Notes: generated from the letters alone by a model not told the origin. DNA of 64,000 bases from Cellulomonas carbonis (GCF_014636275.1 NZ_BMEB01000001.1:1097160-1161159); one strand, 5' to 3'. Numbered from the stretch's first letter, positions 34,191 through 43,193 are shown. Translations and numbers: made by a program.

Positions 34191-36014
34191 TCAGTGCCTC
34201 CGCGCGTCCAGGACCTCGGCGAGGCGGACGGCGAGCGGCTCGGCGAGGATGTCCTCGACGGGCCGCGGGAGGCTCAGGCACCAGTTGGGCCACTGCGTGA
34301 CCGTGCCGGGCATGTTCGGCCGCTCGGCCACGGCACCCGCGTCGTCGAGCGACGCCAGCACCACGCGCGCACGGCACTGCGACAGACGCGTGTACTGCGC
34401 GACGACGGCTCGCTCGATCTCGGCGCGGCCGATCGGCTGGTCGAGGTCGACACCGGCCACGCCCGCGAGCTCGCGGCGGACACCCTCGAGCTGCTCGAAG
34501 TTCGCGGACTTGCCGATGCGCCGCAGGTCCTCGTTGTCGGACCCGGTGAGCGTCCCGGCCACGGTCGCCTGGTCGTGCGTCGACGACGCACCCATGACGG
34601 CCTCGGGGAACTGGTCGACGGGCAGCCGGAGCGCGGCGCGGTAGCCGAGCATGCCGTACTCCGCCATGGTCTCGCGGACGCCCTCGGCGACCGTCCCCAT
34701 GTCCTCGCCCACGACCCAGGCGCCCGTGCGGCTGGCCTCCAGGCGGAGGATCGCGAGCAGCGCCTCGGTCGGGTAGTGCACGTAGACGCCGCCTGCGGCG
34801 TGCCCGCCCAGCGGCACCCAGTACAGGCGCCAGAGCTGCATGACGTGGTCGATGCGGAGCGCCCCGGCGTGCCGCAGCGCCGAGCGCACCATGCCGATGA
34901 ACGGCTTGAAGTCCGCCCCGACCAGCGCGGTCGGGTTGATCGACGGCAGGCCCCACTTCTGCCCGTCGAGGTTGTGCCGGTCCGGGGGGCAGCCGACCTC
35001 GTAGTCGAACGAGACGAGGTCCTGGTTGGCCCATGCGTCGGCCGACGACGAGTCGAAGCCCACGGCGATGTCCGCGACGATCGTGGCACCCGCGGTGCAC
35101 GCGGCGCCGAACTGCACGTCCGCGACCCACTGGGCCCACATGAAGAAGGCGACCCGGTCGGCGTTCTCGACGGCGAACGACTCGGCGTCCTCGGGGCGGT
35201 GGTACCGCTCGGGCCAGCCGCGCCAGTGCGCCGAGCCGAAGCGCTCGGCGAGCGCGGACCAGAGCGCGAACCGGCGCAGGTCCTCGCCGCCCTCGGCGAC
35301 GAAGACGTCGTGCTCGACGGGCAGGCGGTCCTTGGTCGCCGCCCAGATGCGCTCGAGCGCCGCGAGCTTGAGCTCCCAGACCGAGTCCCGGTAGATCCGG
35401 CGCTCGCCGTTGAGGGCGCGCCCGCGCGCGGCGAGGTCGCCGAGGTCGACGTCCGCGGCCCCGGGCACGTCGTCGATCGCGATGTGGAGCAGCTGGAGCC
35501 ACTGCCGCGACGCGGGCGAGTACGGGGACGACTGCTGCGCAGGCACGGGCGCGGCCGCGTGGACCGGCGAGATGAGGACCGACGACGCGCCGGCGTGGGC
35601 GGCCGACCGCGCGATGGTCGCGAGGTCGCCGAAGTCGCCGATGCCCCACGAGTCGCGCGACCGGGCCGCGTACAGCTGGACGGCCCAGCCCCAGCCGCGC
35701 TCGGGCTGCGTGAACCGCTCGGGGGCGCTGATGACGAGGCGACGCTCGCCGTCGGGCGCGACGAGGCGGTAGTAGCCGAGGTCGGGACCGACGCCCGACG
35801 CCGGACCGAGGTGCGTGCCGTCGAGCGTCCAGAGCTCACCGACGAGGTCGGGGGCGTCGACGCCGGGCGCGCACACCACCGGCAGGGCCGGGGCGTCGTG
35901 CGTGGTGACCACGGAGAGCACGGCGGCCCGCGTCTCGGGGTCGAGGACCTGCACCGTCTGGTGGGCGTCCACGTACGACGCCGGGACGATCTCGGGGTTC
36001 ACGATCGTGTCCAT
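34191..36014 (-). CDS. malQ: 4-alpha-glucanotransferase (amylomaltase)
   Basis: 607 aa from ATG 36014. GH77 features are DSWGIGDFGDLATI (N-terminal), SPYSPASRQW, PSINPTALVGADFKPFIGMVRSALRHAGALRIDHVMQLWRL with the catalytic nucleophile Asp in RIDHVM, VVGEDMGTV with the acid/base Glu, and a late SSTHDQATVAGTL. It transfers maltosyl units between maltodextrins in glycogen/maltose metabolism. It is monocistronic. The 450-bp gap upstream (36015-36465) contains two candidate LacI-family operators, so maltose-type regulation is likely. Confidence 0.94.
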   Translation of the reverse strand: MDTIVNPEIVPASYVDAHQTVQVLDPETRAAVLSVVTTHDAPALPVVCAPGVDAPDLVGELWTLDGTHLGPASGVGPDLGYYRLVAPDGERRLVISAPERFTQPERGWGWAVQLYAARSRDSWGIGDFGDLATIARSAAHAGASSVLISPVHAAAPVPAQQSSPYSPASRQWLQLLHIAIDDVPGAADVDLGDLAARGRALNGERRIYRDSVWELKLAALERIWAATKDRLPVEHDVFVAEGGEDLRRFALWSALAERFGSAHWRGWPERYHRPEDAESFAVENADRVAFFMWAQWVADVQFGAACTAGATIVADIAVGFDSSSADAWANQDLVSFDYEVGCPPDRHNLDGQKWGLPSINPTALVGADFKPFIGMVRSALRHAGALRIDHVMQLWRLYWVPLGGHAAGGVYVHYPTEALLAILRLEASRTGAWVVGEDMGTVAEGVRETMAEYGMLGYRAALRLPVDQFPEAVMGASSTHDQATVAGTLTGSDNEDLRRIGKSANFEQLEGVRRELAGVAGVDLDQPIGRAEIERAVVAQYTRLSQCRARVVLASLDDAGAVAERPNMPGTVTQWPNWCLSLPRPVEDILAEPLAVRLAEVLDARRH

Positions 36015-36100
36015 ACCTGCACTCTGTCGCTCGGTGGTCCGGCGCTCCGTCCGGGCCAGTCCTGTCCTGCTGAACGTCGGCACCACGGGTGGTGTTCCCG

Positions 36101-36114
36101 CTTGCAACTTTCAG
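36101..36114. promoter_or_regulatory. Candidate MalR/Reg1-type direct-repeat operator upstream of malQ
   Basis: CTTGCAACTTTCAG, 87 bp before the malQ start, is two 7-bp direct repeats each one base off the CTTGCAG half-site known from maltose and alpha-amylase regulation in Streptomyces. GATAGG just upstream on the minus strand is a possible -10. Confidence 0.45.
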
Positions 36115-36254
36115 AAAACCTATCGGCATGATCGCCCGGCTCGAAAGGCCTTGACCCCGCACCGCGAGCCGTCGCCCCACCCACCGCGCGCCGCGGAGGG
36201 TCTCCGGGCCCTGAGGGAGACCCGATGACGGCCTCCGCGGGGCCGACAGGGGCC

Positions 36255-36270
36255 ATGCAAGCGCTTGCAT
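36255..36270. promoter_or_regulatory. LacI-family-type palindromic operator
   Basis: ATGCAAGCGCTTGCAT is a perfect 16-bp palindrome with the central CG typical of LacI/GalR-family sites. It lies 241 bp upstream of malQ and 196 bp downstream of metQ; only malQ reads away from it in the sensible direction. Together with the closer CTTGCAA site it may support looping. Confidence 0.6.
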
Positions 36271-36402
36271 CCGGGTCCTGGCAAGCACCTCCGGCCCCTC
36301 GCGATGGCGTACAACGTTTACCTCTGCGTGGACACCACGAACGGTGGAGTCGTCGTCGGGCGTGGCGCCCGGATGGTGGACGCCCGGAGTCCGGCGGACA
36401 CG

Positions 36403-36440
36403 CCGAGGGGCGTCGCCGCGTGCGCGACGACGCCCCTCGG
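36403..36440 (-). terminator. metQ terminator hairpin
   Basis: Perfect 13-bp stem (CCGAGGGGCGTCG with its complement at 36428-36440) and 12-nt loop, 26 nt beyond the metQ stop. It closes the metNIQ operon. Confidence 0.85.
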
Positions 36441-36465
36441 TGCCGGCCCGGGACGGGCCCGGCGC

Positions 36466-37299
36466 TCAGAAGGCGGCGATGATCTCCCCCGCGGCCCAGC
36501 GCTCCTCGATGAAGGCGCGGACCTCGTCGGAGTGGAGGAGCTCGTCGAGCGCGACGAGCGACGGGTCCTCTGCGTCCTCGGTGCGCACGACGAGCAGGTT
36601 CGCGAACGGGTTGTCCTCACCCGACTCGAGGTGGATCGAGTCCTCGGCCGGGTTCAGCCCGGCCTCGAGCGCGTAGTTGCCGTTGATGACGGCCGCGTCG
36701 ACGTCCTCCAGCGACCGGACGAGCTGCTCGGGGGCCGTCTCGACGAGCTCGAGGCCCTTGGGGTTCTGGTCGACGTCGAGCAGCGTCGGGTCACCGTCGG
36801 TGTCGGCCAGCGTGATGAGGCCCGCGTCGACGAGGAGCTCGAGCGCGCGCGGCTGGTTGCCCGGGTCGTTGGTGATCCCGATGGTCGCGCCGTCCGGGAT
36901 GTCCTCGACCGAGGTGACCGAGCTCGCGTACAGGCCGTACGGCTCGATGTGCACGCCCTCGAACGGCGTGAACTCGAAGCCCTGCGACTCGACCTGCGCC
37001 TCGAGGTACGGCAGGTGCTGGAAGAAGTTCGCGTCGAGCTCGCCCTCGGCGAGCGCGGTGTTCGGCAGGACGTAGTCGTCGAACTCGACGATCTCGAGGT
37101 CCAAGCCCGCGTCCTGCGCGAGCTCGTCGTCGACGAACTGGAGGATCTCGGCGTGCGGGACGGGGCTCGCGCCGACGGTCAGCGTCGTGACGCCGTCGAC
37201 GGCCTCGCGCTCGGCGGGCTCGTCGCCCCCGGACGCGCAGCCCGCCATGACCATCGCGACGGCGGAGACGGCGACGGCGGCGCGGACGGTGCTTCTCAT
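36466..37299 (-). CDS. metQ: Methionine-binding lipoprotein of ABC importer
   Basis: 277 aa from ATG 37299. Signal peptide with lipobox VMAGC21. The NlpA/MetQ fold is shown by LTVGASPVPHAEIL, DDYVLPNTALAEGELDANFFQHLPYL, IGITNDPGNQPRAL and VINGNYALEAGL. It binds methionine outside the membrane and delivers it to MetI/MetN. A 144-bp gap separates it from metI and holds a hairpin that could lower or separate its expression. Confidence 0.94.
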   Translation of the reverse strand: MRSTVRAAVAVSAVAMVMAGCASGGDEPAEREAVDGVTTLTVGASPVPHAEILQFVDDELAQDAGLDLEIVEFDDYVLPNTALAEGELDANFFQHLPYLEAQVESQGFEFTPFEGVHIEPYGLYASSVTSVEDIPDGATIGITNDPGNQPRALELLVDAGLITLADTDGDPTLLDVDQNPKGLELVETAPEQLVRSLEDVDAAVINGNYALEAGLNPAEDSIHLESGEDNPFANLLVVRTEDAEDPSLVALDELLHSDEVRAFIEERWAAGEIIAAF

Positions 37300-37344
37300 G
37301 GCGGGTGTTCCTTCCGTGGTGCCCCGGAGGGCGGTTCTTCGGAC

Positions 37345-37366
37345 GTCCGGGCCGGGCGGCCCGGAC
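37345..37366 (-). terminator. Hairpin in the metI-metQ gap
   Basis: GTCCGGGCC and GGCCCGGAC form a perfect 9-bp stem with a 4-nt loop, between metI and metQ. It may act as a partial terminator or as an RNA-stabilising 3' structure for the metNI part. Confidence 0.55.
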
Positions 37367-37443
37367 GGGGTCAGCGGCGCTCGGTGAGCGGTGGTCGGTC
37401 GAGCGCGGGGGTCAGCGGCGCCGAGGGCAGCCGCCGCCGGTGG

Positions 37444-38121
37444 TCAGCGGTGGTCGAGCCGGCGCGCGACGGCGTCGCCGACGACCTGGACGAGCTGGAC
37501 GAGGACGACGATCAGGACGACGCACACGACCATCACGGACGTCTCGAAGCGCTGGTAGCCGTAGCTGATCGCGAGGAAGCCCAGGCCTCCCGCACCGATC
37601 GCGCCGGCCATGGCCGAGTACGCGACGAGCGCGATGACGGTCACCGTCGCGCCCGAGACCAGCGACGGCAGCGCCTCGCGCACGAGCACCTGGGTCACGA
37701 CCGTCCGGCGCGTCGAGCCCATGACCCGGGCTGCCTCGACCTTCCCCGGGTCGACCTCGCGGACGGCCGTCTCGACCAGGCGGGCGAAGAACGGGACCGC
37801 GCCGAGCGTCAGCGGGACGACCGCCGCCTCCCAGCCGAGCGTCGTGCCGACGACGGCGCGCGTGAACGGCAGCACCGCGATCGCCAGGATGATGAAGGGC
37901 AGCGAGCGCCCCACGTTGACGACCACGCCGAGCACGCCGTTGAGGGCGCGGCGCGGCGCGAGGCCGCCGGGCGACGTCGTGTGCAGGAGGAGGCCCAGCG
38001 GGAGCCCCAGCAGGAACGTCAGCGCCGCGGAGGACCCGACCATCTGCAGGGTCTCGAGGGTCGCCTCGGGCACGCGCTGCGTGATGACCGGGTCGTCGAG
38101 GAGCGAGGTGAGGGCGTTCAC
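37444..38121 (-). CDS. metI: Methionine ABC transporter permease
   Basis: 225 aa; the start overlaps the metN stop by 4 nt. Five or six membrane helices, with the BPD_transp_1 signature EAARVMGSTRRTVVTQVLVREALPSLVSG (EAA loop) that docks on MetN. It works as a homodimer in the membrane with MetN and MetQ. ALGVVVNVGRSLPFIIL-like text and GAIGAGGLGFLAISYGYQRFE at the end are typical of MetI. Confidence 0.93.
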   Translation of the reverse strand: MNALTSLLDDPVITQRVPEATLETLQMVGSSAALTFLLGLPLGLLLHTTSPGGLAPRRALNGVLGVVVNVGRSLPFIILAIAVLPFTRAVVGTTLGWEAAVVPLTLGAVPFFARLVETAVREVDPGKVEAARVMGSTRRTVVTQVLVREALPSLVSGATVTVIALVAYSAMAGAIGAGGLGFLAISYGYQRFETSVMVVCVVLIVVLVQLVQVVGDAVARRLDHR

Positions 38122-39161
38122 GCGGCCACCTCCCCCGTCGCGCCGCGCGGGTCGGCCGGGTCCGTGCGGTCGGTGGGGTCGCCCGCGACCGTGGGGGCCG
38201 CGTGGAGGCGGTCGGCCGTGAGGCGTGCGATCACGTCGTCGACGTGCGCCGCGGGCACCTCGAGCTGCAGCCGTCCGACCCGCAGCCCGGCGAGCGTCTC
38301 GATCGTGCCCGCGACCACCTCGACGTCCCGGCCGAGCGCGGCGACCGCCGCGAGCGCGTCGTGCGTCGAGACCTCGTCGGTCGCGTACGTCACCTCGACG
38401 AGCGCCCTGCTCGGGCCGAGGGGCAGGTCGGGGACCGGGATCAGCTCACGGGCGAGGCGCGAGCCGTGGTCCGTCACGACCTCCGCGAGCGACCCGTCCT
38501 GCACGACCCGGCCGTGCTCGAGCAGCGTGACCGAGTCGCAGATCTCGCGAACCACGGCCATCTCGTGCGTGATGATCACGACGGTGATGCCCAGCCGGTC
38601 GCGCAGGTCGCGGATGAGACCGAGCGTCTGCCGGGTCGTCGCGGAGTCGAGCGCCGACGTCGGCTCGTCGCAGAGCAGGACGGCGGGCTCGGTCGCCAGG
38701 GCCCGGGCGATGCCGACGCGCTGACGCTGACCGCCGGACAGCTGAGCAGGGTAGGCACCGGCCTTGTCCCCCAGGCCGACGAGCTCGAGCAGCTCGCGGA
38801 CGCGGCCGGAGCGCTCCGCCCGGGGCGTGCCGGCGACCTCGAGCGGGAAGGCGACGTTCGCCGCGACGGTCCGCGAGTCGAGCAGGTTGACGTGCTGGAA
38901 GACCATCCCCATGCGCCGCCGCGCCGCGCGCAGCCGCTGCTCGGGCAGTGCTGAGATGTCGGTGCCGTCGACGACCACGCGGCCCGAGGTGGGGCGCTCG
39001 AGGCCCGTGAGGCACCGGATGAGGGTCGACTTGCCCGCACCCGACCGCCCGACGACGCCGTGCACGGCACCGCGCTCGACCACGAGGTCGATGCCGTCGA
39101 GCGCGACGACGTCACCGGCCGGGCCGGGGTAGACCTTGCGCAGGTCGGACAGCTCGATCAC
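38118..39161 (-). CDS. metN: Methionine ABC transporter ATP-binding protein
   Basis: 347 aa. Walker A is GRSGAGKST, signature LSGGQRQRVGIARAL, Walker B LLCDEPTSALD, and H-loop ITHEM. The C-terminal NIL domain (about 250-330) senses internal methionine in characterised MetN proteins and inhibits transport; a matching LRVGRLQLEVPAAHVDDVIARL segment is present. It is the first gene of metNIQ. Upstream, a 27-codon ORF and two hairpins (CCGTCG-TCCA and GCCGGTC-N6 types, minus strand) lie within 260 bp. Confidence 0.94.
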   Translation of the reverse strand: MIELSDLRKVYPGPAGDVVALDGIDLVVERGAVHGVVGRSGAGKSTLIRCLTGLERPTSGRVVVDGTDISALPEQRLRAARRRMGMVFQHVNLLDSRTVAANVAFPLEVAGTPRAERSGRVRELLELVGLGDKAGAYPAQLSGGQRQRVGIARALATEPAVLLCDEPTSALDSATTRQTLGLIRDLRDRLGITVVIITHEMAVVREICDSVTLLEHGRVVQDGSLAEVVTDHGSRLARELIPVPDLPLGPSRALVEVTYATDEVSTHDALAAVAALGRDVEVVAGTIETLAGLRVGRLQLEVPAAHVDDVIARLTADRLHAAPTVAGDPTDRTDPADPRGATGEVAA

Positions 39162-39325
39162 GAGGGCTCCTTCGTCGCGCCCGGCACGGCGGGCGGCACA
39201 CGGCAGCCGGTCACGAGGGACCGGCGGGGGGACGCCCGGACGCGACGGACGTCAGCGCGCAGCGGGCGGGAGGCGGACGCCGCGGGGCGCGGCGGGGGCC
39301 GTCGTGGACGACGGCGGTCGGCGGC

Positions 39326-39409
39326 TCAGAGGAGGCCGGACATGCCCCGGCGGCACATTCGCCCGGCGGCGGTGGCCGCTGCGGGACGAAGGGTGCCGTG
39401 GGACGTCAT
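39326..39409 (-). CDS. Possible leader peptide of the metNIQ operon
   Basis: A 27-codon ORF starts with ATG at 39409 and ends 164 nt before metN. Its C-terminal third contains RMCRRGMSGLL, so it has Met and Cys codons next to an Arg pair near the stop. Between it and metN the minus strand can form a 6-bp and a 7-bp hairpin. This is the layout of attenuator leaders or of the Cys-rich small ORFs upstream of sulfur genes in Actinobacteria. No SAM riboswitch motif was recognised in the 458-bp gap (39162-39619). The call is tentative. Confidence 0.35.
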   Translation of the reverse strand: MTSHGTLRPAAATAAGRMCRRGMSGLL

Positions 39410-39619
39410 GGGCCCATCGAACCACGCGGCACCGCGCACGCGGGAACCGGCGGACGTCGCTGTGAGCGACGTCACGGGGCCGAGGCGTGGACGTCCGGTC
39501 TCAGCGGCCGGCGGTCCCACGGTCGTCCCGCCGCTCCCCCGACGATCGCTCCGCCGGTCCCCGAACCTTCCCCCGGCGGTCGCCCCGCCGATCTCTGGGC
39601 GTTCCTGCGGGACGCCGGG

Positions 39620-41017
39620 TCAGCACTCGACGACGTTGACGGCGAGACCGCCCTCGCTCGTCTCCTTGTACTTGACCGACATGTCGAGGCCCGTCTGGCG
39701 CATCGTCTCGACCACCGTGTCGAGCGAGACGACGTGCGTCCCGTCGCCGTGCATCGCGAGCCTGGCTGCGCTGACGGCGGTCGAGGCGGCGATCGCGTTG
39801 CGCTCGATGCACGGCACCTGGACGAGCCCGCCCACCGGGTCGCACGTCAGGCCGAGGTGGTGCTCCATCGCGATCTCGGCCGCGTTCTCGACCTGCGCGG
39901 GCGACCCGCCCAGCACCGCGCACAGCGCACCGGCCGCCATCGCGCAGGCGGAGCCGACCTCGGCCTGGCACCCGCCCTCGGCGCCCGAGATCGAGGCGTT
40001 GCGCTTGAACAGCCCGCCGAGGGCCGCCGCCGTGAGCAGGAACCGCCGGAGCCCGTCGCGCGAGGCACCCGGCACGAAGCGCAGGTAGTAGTGGCCCACC
40101 GCGGGCAGGATCCCGGCGGCCCCGTTGGTCGGCGCCGTGACGACGCGCCCGCCCGACGCGTTCTCCTCGTTCACCGCGAGCGCCCACGCGTGCAGCCACT
40201 CGGTCGACGTGTCACCCGCACCGGCGGCGTCCCGCTCCTCGAGGTGGCGCCGGACGCGCGCGGCGCGGCGCACGACCCCCAGCCCGCCGGGGAGCGTCCC
40301 GTCGGCGTGCAGACCGGCCTCGACGCAGCCGGCCATCGCGTCCCACACGGCGTCGAGCCGCTCGTCGACCGCGTCCTCGCCGTGCAGCGCGGCCTCGTTG
40401 TGCCGGGCGACGCCGTCGACCGGCAGGCCCGTCCGCGCGCAGGTCGCGAGCAGCTCGGCCGCGGTCGCGAACGGGTACGGGACCGCCGACGCACCCGCAC
40501 CGTCGTCGGCGTCGCCCTCGCGGACCACGAAACCCCCGCCGACCGAGTACCAGGTCTCCTCGCGCAGCGGCAGGACGTCGCCGTCGCGCCAGGCGGCGAG
40601 CGTGAGGGCGTTCGGGTGACGGGGCAGGCGTGTGCGGGGTGCGAGCGCGACCGCCGACCGCGGGACGCGCGCCGGACGCACCCCGAGCAGGACGAGCGGT
40701 GCGTCGTCGTCGTCGGGTCGGCGCGACCACGCGCCGCGCACCGCGTCGGGGTCGCAGGTCTCGGGTGCGGCACCGGCGAGGCCGGCGACGACGGCGTCGG
40801 GCGTCCCGTGGCCGAGCCCGGTCGCCCCGAGCGACCCGTACAGCGTGCACGTCACGCGGTCCACGCGGTCCAGGAGGCCGTCGCGCTCGAGGCCCAGCGC
40901 GAAGGCGCGCGCGGCGCGCATGGGTCCGACCGTGTGCGAGCTCGACGGGCCGACCCCGATCGAGAACAGGTCGAACGTCGAGACGTACGTCGTCGTGGTC
41001 TGGCCGGCGCCCCGCAT
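39620..41017 (-). CDS. sdaA: L-serine ammonia-lyase, iron-sulfur dependent
   Basis: 465 aa from ATG 41017. Single-chain type: an N-terminal beta domain (STFDLFSIGVGPSSSHTVGPMRAA) and a C-terminal alpha domain (TAPTNGAAGILPAV, CQAEVGSACAMAAGAL, LTCDPVGGLVQVPCIERN). The conserved cysteines in these motifs bind the [4Fe-4S] cluster. It deaminates L-serine to pyruvate and ammonia. Not linked to other serine genes; next upstream are short repeats and the divergent PBP gene. Confidence 0.95.
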   Translation of the reverse strand: MRGAGQTTTTYVSTFDLFSIGVGPSSSHTVGPMRAARAFALGLERDGLLDRVDRVTCTLYGSLGATGLGHGTPDAVVAGLAGAAPETCDPDAVRGAWSRRPDDDDAPLVLLGVRPARVPRSAVALAPRTRLPRHPNALTLAAWRDGDVLPLREETWYSVGGGFVVREGDADDGAGASAVPYPFATAAELLATCARTGLPVDGVARHNEAALHGEDAVDERLDAVWDAMAGCVEAGLHADGTLPGGLGVVRRAARVRRHLEERDAAGAGDTSTEWLHAWALAVNEENASGGRVVTAPTNGAAGILPAVGHYYLRFVPGASRDGLRRFLLTAAALGGLFKRNASISGAEGGCQAEVGSACAMAAGALCAVLGGSPAQVENAAEIAMEHHLGLTCDPVGGLVQVPCIERNAIAASTAVSAARLAMHGDGTHVVSLDTVVETMRQTGLDMSVKYKETSEGGLAVNVVEC

Positions 41018-41121
41018 CGTGCCCCTTCGCGCGTCGTGGTGCTCTGAGGGCTCACGGTAACCCCGCGGTGACGGCAGCGCGGCGGCAGCGCGGCGGCGGC
41101 GCGGTGGCAGCACGGCGGCAG

Positions 41122-41165
41122 CGCGGTGGTCGCGCGGTGGTCGCGCGGTGGTCGCGCGGTGGCAG
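41122..41165. repeat. 11-bp tandem repeat
   Basis: CGCGGTGGTCG is repeated three times perfectly (41122-41154) with a fourth degenerate copy, in a longer GC-rich tract (about 41075-41170) between the divergent sdaA and PBP genes. The rest of that 271-bp gap shows nothing else recognisable. Confidence 0.88.
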
Positions 41166-41288
41166 CGCGTCGGTGCTCGACGCGGATTCTTCGGCGCCCC
41201 TGTCGGTGTGCCGGTCCTGCCGGCCCTGTCGGTGCCCGTCGGTACGGTGCTCACGCGGGGAGACGCCCCGCTCGGGCAGGGGGTCGGG

Positions 41289-43193
41289 ATGGGACTGCGC
41301 ACGTGCGGACGGGTGGCGACGGCGGTCGTCGTGGGCGGGGTGCTCGTGGTGGCGCCGCTCGCGGGGTGCAGCCCCGGCACGCCCGACCCGGCACCCGTGG
41401 CCGCCCGGCTGGCCGCGGGCCTCGCGGCCGGTGACCTGACCGGCGTGCCCCTCGGCGACACCGATCCCACGGCGGCGACCGAGCAGCTGCGCACCGCGAC
41501 CGCGGCGCTGGACCCCGCGCGGCCCGAGGTCCGGGTCGAGGACGTCGTCGAGGCGGAGGTGGACGGCACGCCCACCGCCACCGCGACGGTCGTGACGACG
41601 TGGGACCTCGACGCGACGGGCGACGAGGACTGGACCTACTCCGCCGACGCACACCTCACGCTGGTCGACGACGCCTGGCAGGTGCGTTGGGACACGGCCC
41701 TCGTGGCACCCGACCTGCGTCCGACCGAGACCCTCACGAGGCGCGTCGAGGCGGCTCCTCGGGCGCCGGTGCTCGGCGCGGACGACGTCGCGCTCGTCGA
41801 GGACCGGCCCGTCCTGCGTCTGGGCGTCGACAAGACGGCGGTCGACGTCGCGGCCCAGGCCGATGCGGCGCGGGCCGTCGCGGGGCTGCTGGGGCTGGAC
41901 CCCCAGGGCCTCGCCGACAGGGTCGCGGCCGCCGGCGAGCGCGCGTTCGTCGAGGCGCTCGTCGTGCGCACGGCCGAGCCCGGCGTCGACCTCGCCGCGT
42001 TCCGCGCGGTCCCGGGAGCGCTCGCGGTCGAGGACACGCTGCCGCTCGCACCGACGCGCCGCTTCGCCCGACCGCTGCTGGGCACCGCGGGTCCCGCGAC
42101 GGCCGAGGTGGTCGAGGAGTCGGGCGGTGCGGTCCGACCGGGTGACGTCGTGGGGCTCTCCGGCCTCCAGCGGCAGTACGACGAGCAGCTCCGCGGCACC
42201 CCCGGCACGGTCGTCGCCGCCGTGGCCGAGGACGGGTCGGAGCGCGTCCTGTGGGAGCGACCGCCCACCCCGGGCGAGCCGCTGCGCACGACCATCGACC
42301 CGCGCGTCCAGGACGCCGCCGAGTCGGTCCTCGAACCCGTGCCGTCCGCGAGCGCGGCCGTCGTGATCCGCGCGTCGACGGGCGACGTGCTCGCCGCCGC
42401 GAGCGGACCGGGCAGCGAGGGGTACTCGACCGCGACCCTCGCGACGTACGCGCCCGGCTCCGTGTTCAAGGTCGTGAGCTCGCTCGCGCTGCTCCGGGCG
42501 GGTCTGACGCCCGACAGCCCGGTCGGGTGCCCGACGTCCGCGACCGTCGACGGCCGGGAGTTCTCGAACTTCCCCGGCTACCCCGCCTCCGCGACCGGCA
42601 CCGTCACGCTGCGGACGGCAGTCGCCCACTCGTGCAACACCGCCTTCATCGGGGCGCGCGAGCAGGCGTCGGGCGACGCCTTGGCGCGCGCAGCGGCGTC
42701 GTTGGGGCTCGGCCTCGACGCCGACCTCGGCTTCCCCGCCTTCCTCGGCGAGGTGCCGACGGACGCGACCGGCACCGGGCTGGCCGCGGCGATGATCGGC
42801 CAGGGGCAGGTGCAGGCCTCCCCGCTCGCCATGGCGGCGGTCGCCGCGTCCGTCGCCCGGGGCGCGACCGTGGTCCCGCGCCTGCTCGCCGACGCGCCCG
42901 CGCCGGCCGCACCCGGCGAGCCGCTGGCCGAGACCGAGGCGGCCGCGCTGCGCGAGCTCATGCGTGCGGTCGTCACGCAGGGCGGTGCGACGTTCCTCGC
43001 CGACGTGCCCGGCGCCGAGGTGCTCGCCAAGACCGGGACCGCGCAGTTCGGGACAGGCGACGAGCTCGCGAACCACGCGTGGATGATCGCCGTGCACGGC
43101 GACCTCGCCTACGCGGTCGTGGTGGAGGACGGGGACTACGGCTCGACGACGGCGGGGCCGCTGATCGAGCAGCTCCTGACCGCCGTGGGCTGA
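41289..43193 (+). CDS. Class B penicillin-binding protein (lipoprotein, MecA_N type)
   Basis: 634 aa from ATG 41289 with AGGGGG upstream. A lipobox-like VVAPLAGCS follows a hydrophobic signal. An NTF2-like MecA_N domain (about 30-145) and a dimerisation domain (150-290) precede the transpeptidase domain with SVFK (active Ser), SCN and KTGTA. Penicillin-binding proteins of this kind crosslink peptidoglycan in the periplasm-like zone. The MecA_N layout is shared with low-affinity PBPs but is widespread in Actinobacteria, so resistance is not implied. It is monocistronic. Confidence 0.92.
   Translation: MGLRTCGRVATAVVVGGVLVVAPLAGCSPGTPDPAPVAARLAAGLAAGDLTGVPLGDTDPTAATEQLRTATAALDPARPEVRVEDVVEAEVDGTPTATATVVTTWDLDATGDEDWTYSADAHLTLVDDAWQVRWDTALVAPDLRPTETLTRRVEAAPRAPVLGADDVALVEDRPVLRLGVDKTAVDVAAQADAARAVAGLLGLDPQGLADRVAAAGERAFVEALVVRTAEPGVDLAAFRAVPGALAVEDTLPLAPTRRFARPLLGTAGPATAEVVEESGGAVRPGDVVGLSGLQRQYDEQLRGTPGTVVAAVAEDGSERVLWERPPTPGEPLRTTIDPRVQDAAESVLEPVPSASAAVVIRASTGDVLAAASGPGSEGYSTATLATYAPGSVFKVVSSLALLRAGLTPDSPVGCPTSATVDGREFSNFPGYPASATGTVTLRTAVAHSCNTAFIGAREQASGDALARAAASLGLGLDADLGFPAFLGEVPTDATGTGLAAAMIGQGQVQASPLAMAAVAASVARGATVVPRLLADAPAPAAPGEPLAETEAAALRELMRAVVTQGGATFLADVPGAEVLAKTGTAQFGTGDELANHAWMIAVHGDLAYAVVVEDGDYGSTTAGPLIEQLLTAVG

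Noticed and set aside
39162..39325. SAM riboswitch in front of metN
   Set aside because: GGTCACGAG occurs but on the plus strand, and no SAM-I, SAM-II or SAM-IV core could be traced on the operon strand.
41289..43193. Beta-lactam resistance determinant (MecA-like)
   Set aside because: MecA_N-type class B PBPs are ordinary in Actinobacteria; nothing in the sequence shows low affinity.
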